From NCBI RefSeq assembly GCF_942548115.1, contig NZ_OW824151.1, positions 186,001 to 250,000 of the forward strand: 64,000 nt of DNA. Reading direction: 5' to 3'. Of this stretch, positions 59,658 through 64,000 are shown one piece after another; positions within the stretch are counted from its first letter, which is position 1; each line of letters opens with the position of its first letter. The position numbers and the translations under genes were made by a program. This DNA comes from Aeromicrobium sp. Leaf245 (lineage in GTDB: Bacteria; Actinomycetota; Actinomycetes; Propionibacteriales; Nocardioidaceae). Below the pieces are notes generated by a model that saw only the letters and a program-made list of their open reading frames with translations, was not told the DNA's origin and did not search any database.

Positions 59658-61495
59658 GCCGCCCGACGCTGGCGCAGGCCGTGCGCGAACGCTCCGTCAC
59701 CAGCCCCGACGCCGTCGCGATGCGAGAGAAGAACTTCGGCCTCTGGGAGGAGATCACCTGGGCCGACTACTGGGAGCAGTCGGTTCTCGTGGGACACGCC
59801 CTCCTCGCCGCCGGCGTGCCGGTCGGCGAGCGCGTGGCCGTGCACAGCGAGAACCGGCCCGAGTGGTTGTTCTGCGACGTCGGCATCACCGCGGTCCGCG
59901 CGGCCACGGTGGGCCTGTACACGACGAACCCGGCGCCCGAGGTGCTGCACGTGCTGCGCGACTCCGGCTCGTCGCTGCTCATCGCCGAGGACCAGGAGCA
60001 GCTCGACAAGGCGCTCGAGGTGATCGAGGACCTGCCCGAGCTGCGGACGATCGTCTACCTCGACCCGCGCGGCATCCGGGGCCGCTACGACGACCGACGA
60101 CTCGTCTCGTGGGACGACTTCATGGCCGCGGGGCGTGCGCACGCGCAGGAGCACCCGGGCGCGGTCGAGTCGCTCGTCGACGCCGCACAGCCCGACGACC
60201 TCGCCACCCTCGTCTACACGTCGGGCACCACGGGTCCGCCGAAGGGCGCCATGCTCTCGACCGGCAACATCGCCTGGGTCGTGGAGCGGCTGCGCACCGA
60301 CGCGCTCATCGACCCCGCCGCGAACGAGAAGGACCTCGCCGTCTCGTACCTGCCCCTGTGCCACGTGGCGGAGCGCTTGTTCACGGTGTGGACGAGCGCC
60401 GCGTCGGGCGTGCAGATGAACTTCGCCGAGTCGATCGACACGGTGCAGGTGGCCCTGCGCGAGATCCAGCCGACCTTGCTGTTCGGCGTCCCCCGCATCT
60501 GGGAGAAGCTGGTGGCCGGCGTGCAGATCCGGATGTCGGGCGCATCGCGGCTCAAGCGCGCCAACTTCGCGCTCTGGATGAGGGTCTCGCGCTGGATCGG
60601 TCGCACCCTCGTGGCCAATCGCGGCCGGCACACCCTGGCCACCCGCGCGGCCTACGCCGTCGGCTGGGTCTTCCTCTACCGCGCGCTGCGCGAGCGGCTC
60701 GGGCTGTCGAAGGTGCGGTACGCCGCGTCCGGCGCCGCGCCCATCGCCCCTGAGGTGCTCGAGTTCTTCATGGGCCTCGGCCTGCCGATGCACGAGGTGT
60801 ACGGCATGACCGAGAACAGTGCGATCGCCACCGCCAACCGCCGCGGCCGGGTCCTGCTCGGCACCGTCGGCGAGCCCCAGGACGGCATCGAGCTGCGCAT
60901 CGACGACGAGACCGGCGAGATCCTCACGCGGCACGAGGGCACCTTCGCCGGGTACTGGAACAACCCCGAGGCCACGGCCTCCACGGTCGACGCCGACGGC
61001 TGGCTGCACACGGGCGACGTCGGCGAGTGGGTCGACGGCACCTACGTGCGCATCACCGACCGGCTGAAGGACATCATCATCACCGCGGGCGGCAAGAACA
61101 TCGCCCCGAGCGAGATCGAGAACAGCCTCAAGGCGTCGCCGTACGTCAAGGAGGCCATCGTCATCGGCGACCGGCGCAAGTACCTGACCGCCCTCATCGG
61201 CATCGAGCTCGACACCGTGGGCGACTGGGCGCAGCGCCAGAAGATGCCGTTCACCACGTACCGCGACCTCAGCCAGAAGCCGGAGGTCCGGGCCCTCGTG
61301 CAGAAGGTCGTCGACGAGACCAACACCAAGTTCGCCAGCGTCGAGACGATCAAGGCCTTCGCGCTGCTGCCGAAGGAGCTCGACCACGACGACGGCGAGC
61401 TGACGGCCACGCAGAAGGTGCGCCGCTCGGCCGTGACCGCCCAGTTCGAGGACCTCATCGACCAGCTGTACGCAACCGACCGGAGCCGCGCATGA
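59654..61495 (+). CDS. Long-chain-type acyl-CoA ligase (AMP-forming) inside the transporter operon
   Basis: The 613-residue adenylate-forming enzyme has LVYTSGTTGPPKGAMLS (P-loop), YGMTENSAI (A5), GWLHTGDVGEWVDG (A7), RLKDIIITAGGKNIAPSEIEN (A8) and a C-terminal lysine region DDGELTATQKVRRS. It is of the FadD15-like bacterial long-chain class. It probably converts the imported carboxylic acid to its CoA thioester, trapping it. ATG 59654 has AGGAGA and overlaps livG; its stop overlaps livH. Confidence 0.92.
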   Translation: MSRPTLAQAVRERSVTSPDAVAMREKNFGLWEEITWADYWEQSVLVGHALLAAGVPVGERVAVHSENRPEWLFCDVGITAVRAATVGLYTTNPAPEVLHVLRDSGSSLLIAEDQEQLDKALEVIEDLPELRTIVYLDPRGIRGRYDDRRLVSWDDFMAAGRAHAQEHPGAVESLVDAAQPDDLATLVYTSGTTGPPKGAMLSTGNIAWVVERLRTDALIDPAANEKDLAVSYLPLCHVAERLFTVWTSAASGVQMNFAESIDTVQVALREIQPTLLFGVPRIWEKLVAGVQIRMSGASRLKRANFALWMRVSRWIGRTLVANRGRHTLATRAAYAVGWVFLYRALRERLGLSKVRYAASGAAPIAPEVLEFFMGLGLPMHEVYGMTENSAIATANRRGRVLLGTVGEPQDGIELRIDDETGEILTRHEGTFAGYWNNPEATASTVDADGWLHTGDVGEWVDGTYVRITDRLKDIIITAGGKNIAPSEIENSLKASPYVKEAIVIGDRRKYLTALIGIELDTVGDWAQRQKMPFTTYRDLSQKPEVRALVQKVVDETNTKFASVETIKAFALLPKELDHDDGELTATQKVRRSAVTAQFEDLIDQLYATDRSRA

Positions 61496-62388
61496 CCGAG
61501 TTCCTGCAGGCCGTGCTGAACGGTGTGGGCCAAGGTGCGATCTACGCCCTCCTGGCGCTGGGCTACGTCATGATCTACAAGGCCACGAAGGTCATCAGCT
61601 TCGCCCAGCCGGCGCTGATGATCATCGGTGGTCTGTTCACCTACCACTTCACGGTCGAGTTCGGCCTGCCGTTCTGGATCGGCATGCTCCTCGGCATCGT
61701 CTGCGGCGCGCTCGTCGGCATGCTGGTCGAGCGCGTGGCCCTGCGCCCCATGGTGGGCAAGCCGGTCTTCACGCTGGCGATCATCACGATCGGCATCGAC
61801 ATCGTGCTGCGCATCGTGGCCAACCGCTACATCGGCGCGCAGCCCAAGATCGTCACCTACCCCAGCGGCAGCGAGCGGCTGGAGCTGCTCGGGCTGTCGA
61901 TCTCCTACCAGCGGATCGGGCTGATCGCGGTCACGGCGCTGTGCGTCGTGGGCCTCGTCGTCTTCTTCCGCGCCACCCGCACCGGGCTGGCCATGCGGGC
62001 CACGGCGATCGACCAGGAGACGGCCCTCGCGCAGGGCATCCGCGTGGGCACGATCTTCGCGATCGCCTGGGGCATCGCCGGTGGCCTCGCCGCCATCGCC
62101 GGGACCTTCGTGGCCGCGGGCGCGGCGGGCATCGAGCAGACCAGCTGGACGATCGCGCTCAAGGCGCTGCCGGCGATCATCATCGGCGGCCTCGACAGCG
62201 TGCAGGGTGCCGTGATCGGTGGGCTCGCGGTCGGGATCGTCGAGGCGATCACCGCCACCTACCAGCCCGAGTACGCACCGTGGCTGGGCACCAACTTCGC
62301 CCTCGTCGTCCCCTACGCCCTCATGTTCGTGGTGCTGCTGGTCAGACCGTACGGGCTCTACGGCACCAAGGAGGTGGAGCGGGTATGA
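61492..62388 (+). CDS. livH: ABC transporter permease (LivH)
   Basis: The 298-residue permease has about eight membrane spans and the LivH-type start LNGVGQGAIYALLALGYVMIYKATKVISFAQ. It contains RATAIDQETALAQGIRVGTI, the cytosolic coupling loop for the ATPases. ATG 61492 overlaps the ligase stop (ATGA); its stop overlaps livM. Confidence 0.93.
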   Translation: MTEFLQAVLNGVGQGAIYALLALGYVMIYKATKVISFAQPALMIIGGLFTYHFTVEFGLPFWIGMLLGIVCGALVGMLVERVALRPMVGKPVFTLAIITIGIDIVLRIVANRYIGAQPKIVTYPSGSERLELLGLSISYQRIGLIAVTALCVVGLVVFFRATRTGLAMRATAIDQETALAQGIRVGTIFAIAWGIAGGLAAIAGTFVAAGAAGIEQTSWTIALKALPAIIIGGLDSVQGAVIGGLAVGIVEAITATYQPEYAPWLGTNFALVVPYALMFVVLLVRPYGLYGTKEVERV

Positions 62389-63533
62389 GCATCACCTCCC
62401 CGTTCCGACGCGGCGGCCTGCGCAGCCGTCCGCTCGCGCGCACCGACTACGCGCAGGACATCGCGCTCGTCAACACGCCCGGCAAGCGACGCTCGCTCGT
62501 CGTCATCCTGGTGCTCTCGTTCCTGCTGCCGTTCCTGGTCGCCGACGACCTGCTGCAGGTGCTGGCGCTCGGCATGATCTCCGCGGTCGGCGCCATCGGG
62601 CTGAACCTCGTCACCGGGTACGCCGGACAGGTCTCGCTCGGGCACGCGTTCTTCATCGGCCTCGGCGCCTACACGGGTGCCGTGCTGGGCGGGAACCCCG
62701 ACGGACCGGTGCTCGGCTACGGGCTGCCGATGTGGATCTGGCTGCCGGCCGCCGGCGTCGTCGCCGCCGTGGCCGGCCTGGTCGTCGGGCCCATCGCGGT
62801 GCGGCTGCGCGGCCTCTACCTGGCCATCGTGACCCTCGGGATCGTCTTCATCGGCGACCACGTGTTCCGCAACGCCCGCGACATCACCGGCGGCGCCGGC
62901 GTGGGCCGACGTGGCGCCGAGCTGGAGCTGTTCGGCATCGACTTCGCCCAGGCCGGGCCGCTGCTCGGCATGGAGATGTCGCGCGAGCAGAAGCAGTTCT
63001 TCCTCGGGCTCGTGTTCCTCATCGTGTTCGCGATCATCGGCCGCAACATCGCCCGCTCGGGCGTGGGTCGCGCGTTCGGTGCCATCCGCGACCGCGACGT
63101 CGCCGCGGCCGTCATCGGGGTGGCGCTCACGAAGTACAAGGTCATGGCGTTCGCGATGAGCTCGTTCTTCGCCGGCGTCACGGGCGCCCTCTACTTCGCC
63201 GTGGTCGGCGTCTTCGAGCCCGGCGCCTTCAGCCTGCTGCTGAGCATCCAGTACCTCGCGATGATCCTCATCGGCGGCGTGGCGACGATCAGCGGCTCGA
63301 TCATGGGCGCGATGTTCATCGCGCTGCTGCCGCGGATCTCCACCGAGATCGCCCACTACGTGCCGCTGATCAGCACGAGCGCCGTCGGCGGCGGCCTGCT
63401 GACCGTCTTCCAGCTCGAGGCGATCATCTACGGCGCCCTCATCGTCTTCTTCCTCGTGTTCGAGCCCCGCGGCCTCTTCGGCATCTGGATGCGGGTGCGG
63501 AACTACTGGAAGGGGTGGCCCTTCTCCTACTGA
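62385..63533 (+). CDS. livM: ABC transporter permease (LivM)
   Basis: The 382-residue permease has about ten spans and the LivM signature GLNLVTGYAGQVSLGHAFFIGLGAY, then RLRGLYLAIVTLG and the coupling loop RSGVGRAFGAIRDRDVAAAVIGV. The N terminus (residues 1-37) is basic. ATG 62385 overlaps the livH stop (ATGA) and has GGAGCGGGT upstream. Confidence 0.93.
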   Translation: MSITSPFRRGGLRSRPLARTDYAQDIALVNTPGKRRSLVVILVLSFLLPFLVADDLLQVLALGMISAVGAIGLNLVTGYAGQVSLGHAFFIGLGAYTGAVLGGNPDGPVLGYGLPMWIWLPAAGVVAAVAGLVVGPIAVRLRGLYLAIVTLGIVFIGDHVFRNARDITGGAGVGRRGAELELFGIDFAQAGPLLGMEMSREQKQFFLGLVFLIVFAIIGRNIARSGVGRAFGAIRDRDVAAAVIGVALTKYKVMAFAMSSFFAGVTGALYFAVVGVFEPGAFSLLLSIQYLAMILIGGVATISGSIMGAMFIALLPRISTEIAHYVPLISTSAVGGGLLTVFQLEAIIYGALIVFFLVFEPRGLFGIWMRVRNYWKGWPFSY

Positions 63534-63609
63534 CGTCGGTCCCCCGCACCTGCGGGAATCCCCCGAACGAGGACGCACGACGCGCCTCGCCACCCTCGAA
63601 AGGAACGTC

Positions 63610-64000
63610 ATGAGAATCTCTCGACACCTGCTGCGCGCCGGCGTCGGTGCCGCGGTGGCGGCACTCGTGCTCACCGGTTGCCGCAGCTCCGGCGGCAGCG
63701 ACTCCGCCGCCGACGGCATCACCGACGAGGCCTGCCCGCAGGCCGTGAACGACGACAACGGCTGCATCTACCTGGGCGTGATCTCCGACCTCACCAAGGG
63801 CCCGTTCGCCCCGCTCGCCGTGCCCATCACGGACGCGCAGAAGGCGTTCTGGCAGAAGGTCAACGAGGACGGCGGCGTCGGTGGCTACGACGTGGACGTG
63901 ACGAAGTACGTCCAGGACGCCGAGTACAACCCCGAGATCCACAACCGCAAGTACCAGGAGATCCGCAAGGACATCCTGGCGCTGGGCCAGACGCTCGGCT
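63610..64000 (+). CDS. livK: ABC transporter substrate-binding lipoprotein (LivK type, partial)
   Basis: The visible 130 residues start MRISRHLLRAGVGAAVAALVLTGCRSS, a lipoprotein signal with lipidated Cys24. YLGVISDLTKGPFAPLAVPITDAQKAFW follows, the first strand-loop of a type I periplasmic-binding fold. ATG 63610 has AAAGGAACG. The gene continues past the right edge. It is preceded by a 76-base gap with no terminator. The ligand is unknown: the long-chain acyl-CoA ligase in the operon argues against plain amino acids. Confidence 0.88.
   Translation, partial: MRISRHLLRAGVGAAVAALVLTGCRSSGGSDSAADGITDEACPQAVNDDNGCIYLGVISDLTKGPFAPLAVPITDAQKAFWQKVNEDGGVGGYDVDVTKYVQDAEYNPEIHNRKYQEIRKDILALGQTLG

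Overview
The window is a 64 kb piece of a very GC-rich actinobacterial chromosome, with short intergenic gaps and many GTG starts. The sequence shows a WhiB-like regulator, a Bpa-type proteasome activator, Ku/LigD end joining, GTP-dependent PEPCK, and a DUF222 HNH (13E12-type) gene with its usual flanking repeats. Together these suggest the Nocardioidaceae (Aeromicrobium or Nocardioides type). The family placement is an inference; no rRNA is present. There is no phage, IS transposase or CRISPR array, and most of the window looks like ordinary chromosome.

Layout. 0-3.5 kb: end-joining genes ku and ligD. 3.5-9 kb: a PrsW-like membrane protease, then zwf coupled to a GH15 (trehalase-like) gene. 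9-15 kb: SNF2 helicase, TauE-type permease, DHA2 efflux pump, an SRPBCC protein, a PNPOx-like stress protein and a small orphan. 15-19.4 kb: a four-gene, translationally coupled glycosyltransferase operon, then tRNA-Arg. 19.7-25.8 kb: S55-type secreted peptidase, lipoprotein, PEP carboxylase (ppc), and a small START-like protein divergent from ppc. 26-31 kb: nucleotide-sugar dehydrogenase, a repeat pair, DUF222/HNH gene, second PrsW operon. 31-34 kb: GTP-PEPCK with a trailing ArsR regulator, and a paralogue of the ppc-linked START-like protein, divergent from pckG. 34-37 kb: degenerate GGDEF-like gene divergent from an ECF sigma factor fused to a zinc-finger/transmembrane anti-sigma-like tail. 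37-42.5 kb: rmlB, rmlA, tagD, a TagF-like gene, a Dabb/MBL pair and VanZ. 42.5-49 kb: two tRNA-Ser genes with repeat debris near them, desaturase plus glycosyltransferase, PH-like and other membrane proteins, a nitrilase-family hydrolase. 49-56 kb: photolyase-like protein, quinone oxidoreductase, acyltransferase, bpa, whiB-like gene, HAD phosphatase and serS. 56-64 kb: an AbiEi/nuclease-like gene bracketed by palindromic repeats, then a TetR regulator and a branched-chain-amino-acid-type ABC operon carrying an acyl-CoA ligase. That operon runs off the right edge inside livK.

How the parts work together. Several units serve the cell envelope: nucleotide-sugar supply (ugd, rmlA, rmlB), CDP-glycerol supply and polymerisation (tagD with the TagF-like gene), and five glycosyltransferases. 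Central carbon is represented by zwf, ppc and pckG.

Three signals deserve most attention. First, two START-like paralogues with similar promoters each face one of the two opposing PEP/oxaloacetate enzymes. Second, a TAnnnT hexamer lies exactly 12-13 nt upstream of at least 13 start codons, implying widespread leaderless transcription; this also settles several starts. Third, a family of short palindromic repeats is clustered in three arrays around serS-HAD and the AbiEi-like gene.
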